DNA of 64,000 nucleotides from Pigmentiphaga kullae (GCF_004216695.1 NZ_SGXC01000001.1:2046001-2110000); one strand, 5' to 3'; positions 8,769-18,192 are shown, numbered from the stretch's first letter. Numbers and translations: made by a program. The notes: generated from the sequence alone by a model not told the origin.

Positions 8769-9586
8769 TCGAGACGATCCGCCAGGGACTGCAAGCCGAC
8801 GGCATCACCGTCTCGATCTCCAAGCTGCGCCGCTGGTTCGGCGTGCCGCGCCGCACGGTGTACTACAAGCCGGTGAAGTCCGCGCCCAAGGTTGATCCCA
8901 AGCTCGCCGTGCCGATCAAGGCGACGATCGAGGAATCGCCGTCGTTCGGGTACCGGACGGTGGCGCACCTGCTGGGGTTCAACAAGAACACCGTGCAACG
9001 CGTGTTCCAACTGATGGGCTGGCAGGTTCGCAAGCGGCCCATAGGCTTCAGGCCCCGCATCCAGGCGCTGCCATCGGTGGCAACGATGCCCAACGAACGC
9101 TGATCCACGGATCTGTGCCGGGTATGGGCTGGACGGGACGGCTGGGCAACGCTGGCGCTGGTGATCGACTGCCACACACGTGAGTCGCTTGGCTGACACC
9201 TGTCGCGAAGCGGTAGGGCCTGCACGGCGGGTGCTGCACTGGAACACGCTCTGATCGCTCGCTTCGGAACGCTGGGGCGCGTGCCGATGCCGTTTCTGCT
9301 GCGCTCGGACAATGGCTTGGTTTTTACCTCGCGCAGCTACACCGCCCTCGTGCGCAGCTACGGCTTGCGCCAGGAGTTCATCACGCCGCACTGCCCTCAG
9401 CAGAACGGCATGATCGAACGGGTGATCCGCACGCTCAAGGAATAGTGCGTGCATCGGCACCGCTTCGAGACGATCCAACACGCCAGCCGCGTGATCGGCG
9501 ATTGGATACGCTTCTACAACGGCCGACGCCCGCACCAGGCGCTTGGCATGAAGACCCCGGCTCAGGCATTTGCATTAGCCGCTTAA
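8765..9586 (+). pseudogene. IS3-family transposase OrfB with three in-frame nonsense codons
   Basis: OrfB is the DDE integrase-type catalytic subunit. The frame from 8765 (GTG, overlapping the orfA stop) runs without frameshift to TAA at 9584-9586 but is broken by TGA at 9101, TGA at 9194 and TAG at 9443. Ignoring the stops, the integrase core is complete. STDL gives the first Asp just after the first stop. LRSDNGLVF gives the second Asp, and QNGMIERVIRTLKE gives the Glu, with exactly 35 residues between the last two (D-35-E). The C-terminus has the usual FYNGRRPHQALGMKTP. The first two stops probably replace Trp (TGG to TGA) and the third Gln (CAG to TAG), all single transitions. Only the N-terminal 112 residues can be made, so the copy cannot transpose by itself. 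Confidence 0.9.
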
Positions 9587-9588
9587 CC

Positions 9589-9614
9589 TGAGCAGGTTCT
9601 GCTGGGTCAATACA
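9589..9614 (-). repeat. Right terminal inverted repeat of the IS3-family element
   Basis: It is the reverse complement of the left end: TGAGCAGG (9589-9596) plus CTGGGTCAATACA (9602-9614). It starts 2 nt after the orfB terminal stop codon. Confidence 0.85.
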
Positions 9615-9757
9615 GCGATGCAGAAGTGATCGAGCAAGGTCGGGTGAGTAGGCATGGGCGATGGGTACTCTGGAAGTGCTTCGCCTAGCCAGGGCTCGAT
9701 GGCTGCCGTTGGAACAAGAAGCGCGTTCGGCGGGCGTCTTGCAAGATGGAATGAAAC

Positions 9758-10109
9758 TTGGCATGTCGTAGCAAGAAGCGGCTGCTAAAGCGGCCACGCC
9801 AGCCCTTGGGCCTGCGGAGGAGCCAAGGGCTGGGCGCTGGATTTCATGCACACGCTCTGCATTGCGGACTGCGGTTGGGTAGCGCGGCCAAAGGCATTGT
9901 CGTGAGATACATCCAACCGGGAAAACAAACCACAACGCCTTCATCAAGCGGTTCACTTAAACCTATCGGACCAAAGTGCTTGACGCCTATTTGTTGGCCA
10001 ATCTGGAACAGGTTCAAGCCATCACCGATCAATGATTAGCCGCCGGCGACGAATATCGCCCACATGAGTTCAGAGCGGAGTCCCGCCGAAGCTGTACATG
10101 TCTCGGCGA
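9758..10109 (+). pseudogene. Degraded fragment of a second IS3-family transposase OrfB
   Basis: Pieces of a DDE transposase of a different IS3 group are scattered over three frames: SKKRLLKRPRQPLGL, then KGWALDFMH (position of the first catalytic Asp), then ALHCGLR. After a deletion come YIQPGK, NAFIKRF, TYRTKVLDAYLLANLEQVQAITDQ, DEYRPHEF and GVPPKLYMSR. At least four frameshifts and several stops separate them, and the central part is missing. The gene is long dead. Together with the element at 8404-9614 it marks the junction between the export operon and the O-antigen operon as an old insertion hot spot. Confidence 0.8.
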
Positions 10110-10140
10110 ACCAAAGCTTTGAATCTCTATCGGTTGTTGT

Positions 10141-12081
10141 CTACTTAACTGGAGTGCCACGGACGCTGACGGCTTTGCTCGCGATTTCTGCGGCTATTAG
10201 CGATGCACCCGCAAGCGATGGGTGATGATTGTCAAAGTAAAATGAAGTACCGTTCCTTGCGGCGAAACATCTCTCTTTAGTACACAGTAGCTTCGCTGGA
10301 TCAATAACCTCGACCGAGGGTGGAAGCTGGCTTAACCGCTGCTTGACAAAATTACTTCTCTCGCTCCACCAGTTTATATTGACTCCGGGAATATCTCCCT
10401 CCGGTTGTTTGGAGTTAAAAATAAGAAAATCAATGGGCTTTGGAAGCTCCGGAGCCTGCAGAACCAGGAATACGCGCTTGTGTGCGTCGACGAAAGTTTT
10501 CAACGTGGCCACGTAGGAACGCCACCGTAGCTCTCTTTCGGATTCAGCAACCTTATTGGGCAAAAGCGGGTATGTTTGGGTGTGGTCCCCGAAAAGCTCG
10601 GAGTTGATCCGATAAGCAATAACAACGTTCTTGATCTGAGGGGTGTGAATAATATTCCTGATTGCCAGCTCGGTCCATTCGGAGCACGGGCCGTATCTTC
10701 CATCGAGTTGACGCCCATAGGTAGGAAAGCAACCGCTGAATGACAAATGGCGAAGTTTTTCGCCATGAGGCCGCAGCACTTTCGCCATTTCATAGGCCAG
10801 TTCGACGGCGTGGCTATCGCCGAATATGGCCCAGGAGAGTTGCCCGTCATAATACTCACATGCGTTCTCCGGCCTTAAATACTGCTTGCCGTCGGTATGG
10901 CAATGCTCTCGCTTGGGGCTGAACTTGGCAGTGGAAAGAACAGAGAGCTGCTCCGGCGTTGCTCTGGCTTTGACGAAGCCGTTTGAAAAAAAGCCCGCGA
11001 CCCCGACGCTGAGGAAAAGGGTAAGACCAAAAATGGAGAACTTGAAAACATCGCCCTTTTTTATTCGTCCCTTGTCTCGAAATGGTTTTTCGACATATTT
11101 CCAGGAGAGAACGGAGAGAAACAACGCAAAAAGAATTAGATAAAGGAAGTCGATGGTGTGTGTATTTCCGAAGTGCCATACTCTGAAAAGTGAAAAAAGG
11201 GGCTGATGCCAGAGATATAAGCTATAGCTGATTAGGCCTATGAATACCACGGGCCGAAAAGAAAGCAGCCTTCCGACTGTGGTTTGACTATCCGAGAAAA
11301 AAATTATGCACGCGGCGCCCACGGTGGGAATGAGTGCATAAACTCCAGGAAATGGGGTGGAATGATTCAGGCGAAAAATGGCGTAAAGGACGAGAAGAAG
11401 TCCAATGACTCCACCTCCCTCCCGCATCCATCGAGGAAGAGCCATTTCTTTCGTCAAAATCAAAGATACTATTGACCCAACCAGAAGTTCCCAGGCGCGA
11501 GTAGGCAATAAGTAAAACGCTGCATCGGGTGTTGTCGGAATCATCACTTCAGCAAGAAGAAGGCTGAAGGCTAGAAATACAACGAAAAGGATAAGAAGTT
11601 TGCGCTTCGTCAGTTTCGACGTGATGATCAGCAGAAGTGGAAAGAGAAGGTAGAAATGTTCTTCTACGGCCAGACTCCATGTGTGCAATAATGGCTTAAG
11701 TTCCGAAGCTGTCTCAAAATACCCACTGGTTAGCCAGAACAGAATGTTCGTTGAGAATAAAGACGTTGCTACTAGGCCCTTCGAAAAATCCCTCATGTCC
11801 CGCGGCGGCAAAATGAACCAAGCCGCAATGACGCTGAGCACAAGGACAATGAAAAGCGCGGGAAGAATCCTTCTGGCTCGGCGTTCATAAAAGGTAAGCA
11901 GGTTGAAGGTGCCGCCTCTAATTTCCTGCAGGATGATAGTGGTGATTAAATAGCCACTAATCACAAAAAAAATATCAACGCCGGTAAACCCTCCGCTGAA
12001 AGAGGGAATGCCGGCATGAAAAAATAAGACAGGAAGAACTGCCAGAGCACGAAGGCCGTCAATTTCAGGGCGGTAGCGCAC
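10141..12081 (-). CDS. OafA/YrhL-like acyltransferase with C-terminal SGNH domain
   Basis: This integral inner-membrane enzyme probably O-acetylates the glycan made by this operon. The acyltransferase-3 domain fills about 1-345, with roughly ten hydrophobic helices and the conserved start YRPEIDGLRALAVLPVLFFH. After a further helix at about 347-366, a periplasmic SGNH hydrolase-like domain follows, with GDSH at 421-424 (Ser423) and the distal D-x-x-H as DNHH (617-620). All three catalytic positions are present. The start is GTG at 12081, preceded by GGAG at a good distance. It is the last gene of the long minus-strand operon. The sugar acylated cannot be told from sequence. Confidence 0.88.
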   Translation of the reverse strand: MRYRPEIDGLRALAVLPVLFFHAGIPSFSGGFTGVDIFFVISGYLITTIILQEIRGGTFNLLTFYERRARRILPALFIVLVLSVIAAWFILPPRDMRDFSKGLVATSLFSTNILFWLTSGYFETASELKPLLHTWSLAVEEHFYLLFPLLLIITSKLTKRKLLILFVVFLAFSLLLAEVMIPTTPDAAFYLLPTRAWELLVGSIVSLILTKEMALPRWMREGGGVIGLLLVLYAIFRLNHSTPFPGVYALIPTVGAACIIFFSDSQTTVGRLLSFRPVVFIGLISYSLYLWHQPLFSLFRVWHFGNTHTIDFLYLILFALFLSVLSWKYVEKPFRDKGRIKKGDVFKFSIFGLTLFLSVGVAGFFSNGFVKARATPEQLSVLSTAKFSPKREHCHTDGKQYLRPENACEYYDGQLSWAIFGDSHAVELAYEMAKVLRPHGEKLRHLSFSGCFPTYGRQLDGRYGPCSEWTELAIRNIIHTPQIKNVVIAYRINSELFGDHTQTYPLLPNKVAESERELRWRSYVATLKTFVDAHKRVFLVLQAPELPKPIDFLIFNSKQPEGDIPGVNINWWSERSNFVKQRLSQLPPSVEVIDPAKLLCTKERCFAARNGTSFYFDNHHPSLAGASLIAAEIASKAVSVRGTPVK

Positions 12082-12138
12082 AAAAAAACTCCATCTTGGG
12101 GTGTGGCAGTGTTAACTGCCACAAAGATCTTAAGCCGG

Positions 12139-13305
12139 CTACTTCGCAGGGGAAAGGGTGACGGTATCTCCTGGCAGAGTGCGTTTCTTTCGACGAACAC
12201 TCGAAGGGAGCTGAACCGTAGAGAGTGCCAGCAGCAACCAGAAAACCGTGAATCGGCTACCGTTGTGCGTCAGGCCGTAAAGCATAGGAGGGACAACAAT
12301 AGTGAGCAAACCCGTAAATCCATAGTTGTTCCAAGTTTTCTTGAACCAGAAAATCAAAAAAACTATAAATAAAATTCCACCAATCAATCCGTAGTTTGCA
12401 AAAAAACTACCGATCGTGCTATGAAGCTCATGGCCAAGGATCTTGCTTACGCCCTCGGAGCCATGTCCGAAGAGAAGTTGGATGGCATCCACGTCAAGCA
12501 GAATTCCATATCCTCGCCCTTCCAAGGAGTCATCACTTTGGCTCCCTATGCTGGAGAGTCGGTGGGTAAATTTGTAGTCGTCCAGTTGTCCGGACGTAAA
12601 AAGAAAGAAGGAAGCCAGCACTAGAATCGCGCTTAGAAGAAGTCCCAAGAGTATGCCCGCTTTGGATTTGCTCATCCTATAAACAATACTCAAAACTCCG
12701 AAAGCACAAGCCACCATCGCTGCTTTCGAGAGAGAGGCAATGGCAAGAAAAACAGCTGTTACTATGAAAGCGAGAAGAATCAGGCGCGAAATCGATCCTC
12801 TAAGATACAAGGCTGCAGCCAGAGAAAAAAGGCAGACGGAAAAATACCCGAGCTGATTCGGGTTGTTGAAAGTTCCAATAGATCGCCCGCCTTCGAAGTC
12901 GATGGTGGATCCGTAACCCATGAAGAATACTCCGCCAACGGCTATGAGAGCGGCTGCTGCAAGTCCAACCACGCAAAATATCAAATTCTTCGTATCAGAT
13001 AACCATTGTCGCATCGCTATATATATAAAGCAGGAAAATGCGATATAGAATGCAGGCAAAGTGTTTCGCAACGAGCTCCCCTGAAGAGCGAAAGCACTTT
13101 CTCGCAGAGCCACAAAGAAGAAAAGGATTAGAAGAATCAAACCCCCGGCGTCCAGTCTAAGTCCTCTGGACAAGAAGAGGCAAACAGCGCCAGCGAATAT
13201 GATGAAGTGCGAGGGTTGTACGCCACCGGATCCCCACAGATAAAGAGGGAGCATTATGAGGCCAAGCGTCATCCAGAAAGAGAGGATTCGTCGTAGATTC
13301 AACAT
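12139..13305 (-). CDS. wzy: O-antigen polymerase / ligase family membrane protein (Wzy-like)
   Basis: This 388-residue protein has about ten to eleven hydrophobic helices and a large loop near the C-terminal half (KFTHRLSSIGSQSDDSLEGR to FGHGSEGVSKILGHELHSTIG, about 245-295). The loop pattern, including H-x-(S/T) near its end, is that of the Wzy_C / WaaL superfamily. In this context, next to Wzx and the glycosyltransferases, it most likely polymerises O-units in the periplasm. A WaaL ligase role cannot be excluded. Low GC and strong divergence are usual for wzy genes. It starts 12 nt after the upstream glycosyltransferase stop. Confidence 0.75.
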   Translation of the reverse strand: MLNLRRILSFWMTLGLIMLPLYLWGSGGVQPSHFIIFAGAVCLFLSRGLRLDAGGLILLILFFFVALRESAFALQGSSLRNTLPAFYIAFSCFIYIAMRQWLSDTKNLIFCVVGLAAAALIAVGGVFFMGYGSTIDFEGGRSIGTFNNPNQLGYFSVCLFSLAAALYLRGSISRLILLAFIVTAVFLAIASLSKAAMVACAFGVLSIVYRMSKSKAGILLGLLLSAILVLASFFLFTSGQLDDYKFTHRLSSIGSQSDDSLEGRGYGILLDVDAIQLLFGHGSEGVSKILGHELHSTIGSFFANYGLIGGILFIVFLIFWFKKTWNNYGFTGLLTIVVPPMLYGLTHNGSRFTVFWLLLALSTVQLPSSVRRKKRTLPGDTVTLSPAK

Positions 13306-13317
13306 TGTGTGAGTGGC

Positions 13318-14589
13318 CTAATCTCCAGACTTTGCCATTAGATTTTGCATGATCTGGAGAACTTGTTTGGCTTGAGAGGGCCTCGAAAATTGAGAGATTA
13401 CATCCTTTCGAGGAGAGTGCCACTTAAGGGGCTCTCTCTTCATCATCGAGAGGAGGAAGGACTTAACCTTCTGCACATCATTCTCGGCAATCAAGCCGGT
13501 AGCTGTGCTGCTCAAAACGCGTCCGATAGCAGAGCCAGGCGGGCTGCCCAAACTTAGGATCGGCTTGCCCATTGCCAAGTACTCAAATAGTTTACCCGTT
13601 AAAACTCCGCGCGCCTCGGGGGCTGCACTCTCTATCAATAGGAGGGCCGAAGCTCGTGATTGTGCTTTTAGGGCATCAGGCCTTTGTACCCGACCCATGA
13701 GGTTGACGAACGGATGGACGCCGAAGCGATTAATCAACTCATCAAGCCATGAATCGGGTGGGCCATAGAAATCGACGTGAATGTCTCCGGGACTTATCGC
13801 ACCCTCCTGGTGCAGTTCTGATAGGGCCTGGAACAGAGGGCTCGGGTCGCGGTGCTGTCGATACAGCATGCCCGTGTAGACAAGCCTAGGGGGATCTTCG
13901 TGGGTCGGTGCGTCGGGATAGCCAAGATAGTCTTCGGGATCGAAGCCATTTGGAATCACATGGACATGGGAGCACACTAGTGTCTCTAATTGTGCAGCAA
14001 GCTCGTCGGATACCGTGATAAAGGCATCTGCTTCTTTCATCGCTCGTCGTTCGATGGCCGCTTCTCTTTTTTGAGCGGTAGGCCCGTAAGAGGCGAGGTG
14101 GTTTTGACTCCACAAGTCTCTATAGTCAGCGATCCATTTTAAATGAGGATGTCTGGCTCTTACATGGGAAGCGATGAGATGAGTGGATCTGGGGCCATGA
14201 GTGCTGACAATGACGTCGAGGTTCGCGGCAACGCAATCTACTTTTTGACAAGCTGGTGCAATCCAGTAATCTCTGGGATCAAGTACGAGGCCAAGTCTGA
14301 TCTTCAACCAAGAGTTGAGAGCCCGCCCCAATTTCATGAGTTTTTTTGATTTGCCAAGCACTGAGCCGGTGGGCGGTTTGGTGGATTCAATTTGAAAAAC
14401 CGTTATTCTAGAGGAAATGGGTAAATGCAGATCTAAAGGCGCGTCAAAAGCTTGTTTTGTTGGAGTGAATACGAAGACTTCTACTCCGTTCTCTTCCGCC
14501 CAGTACTTGGCCCAACTGTAAGCGCGAAAAGTACCTATGGCATTGCGTGGCGGCCAGTTGTATGTAATAAGGCCGACTCTCAGGCTCAT
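13318..14589 (-). CDS. Glycosyltransferase family 4 protein
   Basis: The product is a cytoplasmic GT-B glycosyltransferase of 423 residues. The N-terminal domain begins LRVGLITYNWPPRNAIGTFR, with the Gly-rich acceptor loop. The C-terminal donor-binding domain includes PRLVYTGMLYRQHRDPSPLF, FVNLMGRVQRPDAL and GKLFEYLAMGKPILSLG, the acidic donor motif region. The start overlaps the stop of the WlbD-like epimerase by 4 nt (ATGA), so the two are translationally coupled. It may transfer the ManNAc3NAcA residue made by the Wlb enzymes, but that is inference from the coupling alone. Donor and linkage are unknown. Confidence 0.85.
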   Translation of the reverse strand: MSLRVGLITYNWPPRNAIGTFRAYSWAKYWAEENGVEVFVFTPTKQAFDAPLDLHLPISSRITVFQIESTKPPTGSVLGKSKKLMKLGRALNSWLKIRLGLVLDPRDYWIAPACQKVDCVAANLDVIVSTHGPRSTHLIASHVRARHPHLKWIADYRDLWSQNHLASYGPTAQKREAAIERRAMKEADAFITVSDELAAQLETLVCSHVHVIPNGFDPEDYLGYPDAPTHEDPPRLVYTGMLYRQHRDPSPLFQALSELHQEGAISPGDIHVDFYGPPDSWLDELINRFGVHPFVNLMGRVQRPDALKAQSRASALLLIESAAPEARGVLTGKLFEYLAMGKPILSLGSPPGSAIGRVLSSTATGLIAENDVQKVKSFLLSMMKREPLKWHSPRKDVISQFSRPSQAKQVLQIMQNLMAKSGD

Positions 14590-15641
14590 AGCAGCGCCTC
14601 AACAATCTTGGAGGCGGCGTGCCCATCACCATATAGGCCAAATGGATAGATCTCCGGGCTCGGCGATTTTAGGGCAGCTTCAATTCTGTCAGGAGCAGTG
14701 CCAACCAGGATGTTGACTCCTGCAGTAACCAGCTCCGTCCACTCCGTTTCGTCTCTTATCGTGATGCACAGTTTGTTGTGGAAATAGGCTTCCTTCTGAA
14801 CGCCTCCCGAGTCAGTGACGATGGAGGCACAATTCTTCTCCAACCAAGCCATCTCCAGATATCCGACAGGGGGAACGAGCCTGACAGTGGAGGGTAGATT
14901 CAAATTAGCTTTCGCCAACACCTGTTTCGTTCGTGGATGGAGCGGCAGGATGATGGGCAAAGGGCTCCGCGCTAATCCTTCGAGGATCGACACCAATCTG
15001 CCGATATCGTCGGTGTTTTCAGCTCGATGGATGGTGCAAAGCACGTACTTTTGGGGGGTAAGTGTCATCTGGCGAAACCAGGGGGGCTCCACCGCCTTGG
15101 GGGCATAAAATAACGTCGCATCGAGCATGACGTCACCAACCCTCCGTATTGATTGTGGAGGCCTGCCTTCATTCTCCAAGTTTTGCACGGCAGTGTCTGT
15201 AGGCGCGAAAAGCAACGTCGAAGCATGATCGGTCAGAATGCGGTTAATTTCTTCGGGCATCTTCCGGTTGAACGAACGGAGGCCTGCTTCAACATGCGCT
15301 ACGGGTATGTTCAACTTGGCCGAAGCAAGGGCACCTGCCAATGTGGAGTTCGTGTCGCCGTAAACGAGTACCCAGTCGGGAGCCTCCTTTAGCAGGACAC
15401 CTTCGATTTTCTCCAATTGCCGTCCAGTCATTTCTCCGTGTTTTCCACCTCCAATCGCAAGATTGTAGTGCGGCTTCGGGATGTGCATTTGTTCAAAAAA
15501 AATCTCGGACATCTCGGCATCGTAATGTTGGCCGGTATGGACAATGATTTCGGTGATCCCAGGCCGATCGGCGATTTCTCGAGAAACAACCGCCGCTTTG
15601 ATGAATTGCGGCCGGGCACCAACGACTGTGAGTATTTTCAT
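14586..15641 (-). CDS. wlbD: UDP-GlcNAc3NAcA 2-epimerase (WlbD/WbpI-like, non-hydrolysing epimerase family)
   Basis: The family inverts C2 of a UDP-HexNAc. In the Wlb/Wbp pathway it converts UDP-2,3-diacetamido glucuronic acid to the manno epimer, UDP-ManNAc3NAcA. The expected catalytic elements are visible: GARPQFIKA (residues 8-16), YGDTNST (Asp), HVEAGLRSF (Glu), PEEINR (Glu), CTIHRAENTD (His) and TDSGGVQKEA near the C-terminus. The overall sequence resembles WbpI/WlbD more than enterobacterial WecB. The presence of WlbA-, WlbB- and WlbC-like genes in the same operon supports the specific assignment. It is separated from those three by seven genes. Coupled by 4 nt to the following glycosyltransferase. 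Confidence 0.87.
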   Translation of the reverse strand: MKILTVVGARPQFIKAAVVSREIADRPGITEIIVHTGQHYDAEMSEIFFEQMHIPKPHYNLAIGGGKHGEMTGRQLEKIEGVLLKEAPDWVLVYGDTNSTLAGALASAKLNIPVAHVEAGLRSFNRKMPEEINRILTDHASTLLFAPTDTAVQNLENEGRPPQSIRRVGDVMLDATLFYAPKAVEPPWFRQMTLTPQKYVLCTIHRAENTDDIGRLVSILEGLARSPLPIILPLHPRTKQVLAKANLNLPSTVRLVPPVGYLEMAWLEKNCASIVTDSGGVQKEAYFHNKLCITIRDETEWTELVTAGVNILVGTAPDRIEAALKSPSPEIYPFGLYGDGHAASKIVEALL

Positions 15642-15701
15642 GATATTCGATTTGCTTTGCTTCGGACGGCTGTTAGAGATATCGTATGGACGAATTTCTA
15701 A

Positions 15702-17060
15702 CTAGTTTTCCAATATTTTACAATACAAATCTCGTTCGCCTTCTGTGGAAAACAACGAGTTATGCCAAAGTAAAGTGAAAGTACCCTGTACAGCTCGACA
15801 TGCATCTTTCAGTGCAGAAAACTTCCGCAGCGCAACGTTTCCTGTACCCAGATTCGCGTAACGCTTTGCTATGACGGTGCATTCCATTGCTACCAATGGG
15901 CGTATGCGGAGACCGAGTTGGATCTGATCGACTGGGTCAAATGCTGGATATTCGTGGCATGTTCCGCAACGAAAGCCGGGAAGGTCCGCATAACTGAACG
16001 TGCTGTCGTAATCCATTCCGGCATCGGCCCAGGCGCGAAGTGTATATGGATGGGACCAACGCAAAAAATGCATCCGCCCCCCCCACTTTTCTTGGTAAAC
16101 GGCCTCCTGGTCGCAGACGCTCCACAAGGCTTTTGCTTCCTGGGCGAGGAGTTGAGAGTTTAGGTACGTTTTATAGCTAGGGTGAAGACCAATTTCATGG
16201 CCACGCTCGTAGATCCTGCGTATAAGAGATCTTAAGGCTGGATCCGTGATGTTGTAATCAGCATCGAAGTGCTTGTCCGTTCTACCGCAAATGAAATAGA
16301 ATGCACTTTTCAACCCGTGGGCGTCGGAGACATCCATAATCCATTCAAACGTGTTCATTGGATCCGCACGGTGAAGTGATGTTCTGGAGGCAAACTTGAT
16401 AAGTGGCGCAGTCAGTGCGCTACGGAAATCTCTTCTTTTTATGATGTCACCCGCTAATACTCGCAGAAAGCCAGCTACATCGGTGAAGGCATATTTACTG
16501 GGGCAATCCACATCGTGCGACACTCGGACGGAAAACCGATGAGTTTTCAGTTCAAGTGCAGGCCAAACACGGTGAATGACTTGGCGGAGTATATCAAGCC
16601 ATTCATCCACGATGGGACGTTCCAGATAGGAGTGCTTGAACGCATGGGAGGCCTTCGCAGGAAAGCGCGAATGATTATCCAAATCCTTTGCATTCACTTC
16701 CTCGACGCGGGAGAGCATCCAATAGGTTAGCCCGGGAATATCGTAGTTGACGACATAATGATCCCCTTGGTCTTCCATGATTGGCTTTGCAAGCGGAGTG
16801 GGTGACGGGGTAGGGATGGGAAGACCAAGGGGAGAGGAGAAGGATTCGGCTTCCGCACTCCAGACCATGCAGCCGAATTGCGAATCAAATGAGCGAAACT
16901 CTGGAACACACTGAGGGAAGATGATGTATCTTTCCGAGCCAGATAAATGTATGCGAATGGTCTCGCCATTCTGTTCCAAAGAAAAACGATGTCCATATCG
17001 CTCGAAAAGCAGGGTTTCGAGCCACAAAATAGCAGCTTTGGTAAACTGGTTAAGTCTCAT
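15702..17060 (-). CDS. Polysaccharide deacetylase family protein
   Basis: This 452-residue protein has an N-terminal domain of about 170 residues of the kind often found ahead of NodB-like domains in O-antigen loci. A NodB-type fold follows. Recognisable parts are VRVSHDVDCP (about 183-192, metal-binding Asp), SAFYFICGR, GHEIGLHPSYKTY (second metal motif H-x-x-x-x-Y/H) and the C-terminal LLWHNSLFS (general-acid His). It has no signal peptide, so it would act in the cytoplasm, possibly de-N-acetylating a nucleotide sugar or lipid-linked intermediate. If so, it could expose an amino group for the acyl-transfer module encoded just upstream. Substrate unknown; the family call is good. Confidence 0.78.
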   Translation of the reverse strand: MRLNQFTKAAILWLETLLFERYGHRFSLEQNGETIRIHLSGSERYIIFPQCVPEFRSFDSQFGCMVWSAEAESFSSPLGLPIPTPSPTPLAKPIMEDQGDHYVVNYDIPGLTYWMLSRVEEVNAKDLDNHSRFPAKASHAFKHSYLERPIVDEWLDILRQVIHRVWPALELKTHRFSVRVSHDVDCPSKYAFTDVAGFLRVLAGDIIKRRDFRSALTAPLIKFASRTSLHRADPMNTFEWIMDVSDAHGLKSAFYFICGRTDKHFDADYNITDPALRSLIRRIYERGHEIGLHPSYKTYLNSQLLAQEAKALWSVCDQEAVYQEKWGGRMHFLRWSHPYTLRAWADAGMDYDSTFSYADLPGFRCGTCHEYPAFDPVDQIQLGLRIRPLVAMECTVIAKRYANLGTGNVALRKFSALKDACRAVQGTFTLLWHNSLFSTEGERDLYCKILEN

Positions 17061-17113
17061 AGGTGACGAATGCTCAAAGACGAAGCTCCATTGCCAGCTA
17101 TTTCCTCAGATGG

Positions 17114-18187
17114 CTAGCGCCCTTCCAAAAAGAATGGCGTTACATACCAAAGAGAATCATCTGTTATTCCCATTTTTTTGCCGCGATCTGTAACCTTGCG
17201 AGGCATTTTGGGTTGCTCACGTTCCTGACCAATGAGCGAAGCGCCTCTCATCAGCCAGGTGTCGGCGAAATACCGCGCACCCGAAAAGAAAGACTCGCAG
17301 TCAGTGGTGGTCGTCGTCCGTAAATACGTTACCCCCAGTTTGACTCGGCACCAGGATAGTACTTGATTAGCGATCTGGATGGTTTTCGCCGGTGTCGTTC
17401 CGTAAATATCGTCGACAAATAACCCCCTTCCCTTCCTATGGGAAAGTACACAAACGAAAATATCCGATTCGTGGCCTATCTTTAACATCCAATGCTTTTT
17501 ATATGGATTATTCCAAAACCTCCACTCGAGATCTCGCCTGGTTCGGGAAGGTGTAACTCCGTAGTTAGCAGAAGCAGAGGCCCACAGGTTGTCGAGGTCA
17601 AACTCTGACTGTTGGGGTAGGATTGTTTCAATCGTTAGACCCTGCCAGGATTCTTTGCCGGGAGTGTCCAAAACCGGACCTGGATCGATTGCCAATTTTG
17701 GGAGGATTTTCTCTGAAAAAAGGGACAGACTGATCGCTGGCTCGGAGCCGAAATAAACCGTCTGCCAGGCTTGCTCAAAGGTATATCCCAGGGCTTTCCG
17801 CAAGCGTAGAGCCGGGGCCGGCCCCGTGGTAGAAAACAGGATGTCGAACTTATCCTGATAATTCGAGAGAAAATCCTTCTCGAGTCTTGGATATAAAATC
17901 TTGTCGCGGTACTCCGGCAGCACCATGGTGTTTTCCGTCTTTCCGCCTCTTATCGGCGTGCCACGGAAACAAAAATTCTCCGCCATAACTCCATGGTGGC
18001 CAATCAGCTTTGGCTCACTGCCCGGAAGCTCCGCTTCTATTAGCCAGATTTCAGATTCACCCGCCGGCGATTCCAGCCATTGCCATGAGAACTCAGGCAG
18101 GCTTCTTTGTATGCCGCTTATTGAAAAGTAAAGAGCGTTTATACGCTCGGCATCGCCGTTCTGGTAGCGCCGGTGGGTGAACTTCAT
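17114..18187 (-). CDS. GNAT-superfamily acyltransferase, probable glycan N-acyl transfer
   Basis: The product has 357 residues. The first half shows a GNAT-like pattern (HRRYQNGDAERINALYF; LIGHHGVMAENFCFRG; ENTMVLPEYRDKILYPRL, in the place of the acyl-CoA binding loop). FDILFSTTGPAPALRLRKALGY corresponds to the last strand and helix. The C-terminal half could be a second GNAT-like lobe (DIFVCVLSHRKGRGLFVDDIYG). It lies 5 nt after an acyl carrier protein gene and follows a FabH-like gene, so an acyl-ACP donor is plausible. Substrate is unknown and no catalytic residue can be fixed by eye. Confidence 0.65.
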   Translation of the reverse strand: MKFTHRRYQNGDAERINALYFSISGIQRSLPEFSWQWLESPAGESEIWLIEAELPGSEPKLIGHHGVMAENFCFRGTPIRGGKTENTMVLPEYRDKILYPRLEKDFLSNYQDKFDILFSTTGPAPALRLRKALGYTFEQAWQTVYFGSEPAISLSLFSEKILPKLAIDPGPVLDTPGKESWQGLTIETILPQQSEFDLDNLWASASANYGVTPSRTRRDLEWRFWNNPYKKHWMLKIGHESDIFVCVLSHRKGRGLFVDDIYGTTPAKTIQIANQVLSWCRVKLGVTYLRTTTTTDCESFFSGARYFADTWLMRGASLIGQEREQPKMPRKVTDRGKKMGITDDSLWYVTPFFLEGR

Positions 18188-18192
18188 GATGA

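Larger units (their letters stand above)
8404..9614 (+). mobile_element. IS3-family insertion sequence with an inactivated orfB
   Basis: The element is 1211 bp. The left end starts TGTATTGACCCAG (8404-8416) and the right end is its exact reverse complement, CTGGGTCAATACA (9602-9614). A second matching block, CCTGCTCA (8423-8430), is complementary to 9589-9596. The ends are TG...CA as in IS3. Inside are orfA and orfB in the -1 phase. The 3-bp flanks are GCA on the left and GCG on the right, so no perfect target duplication is visible. This fits an old insertion or a rearranged one. Confidence 0.9.

Noticed and set aside
8399-9619. Target-site duplication flanking the IS3-family element
   Set aside because: The flanking triplets are GCA and GCG and longer flanks do not match, so no duplication can be claimed.
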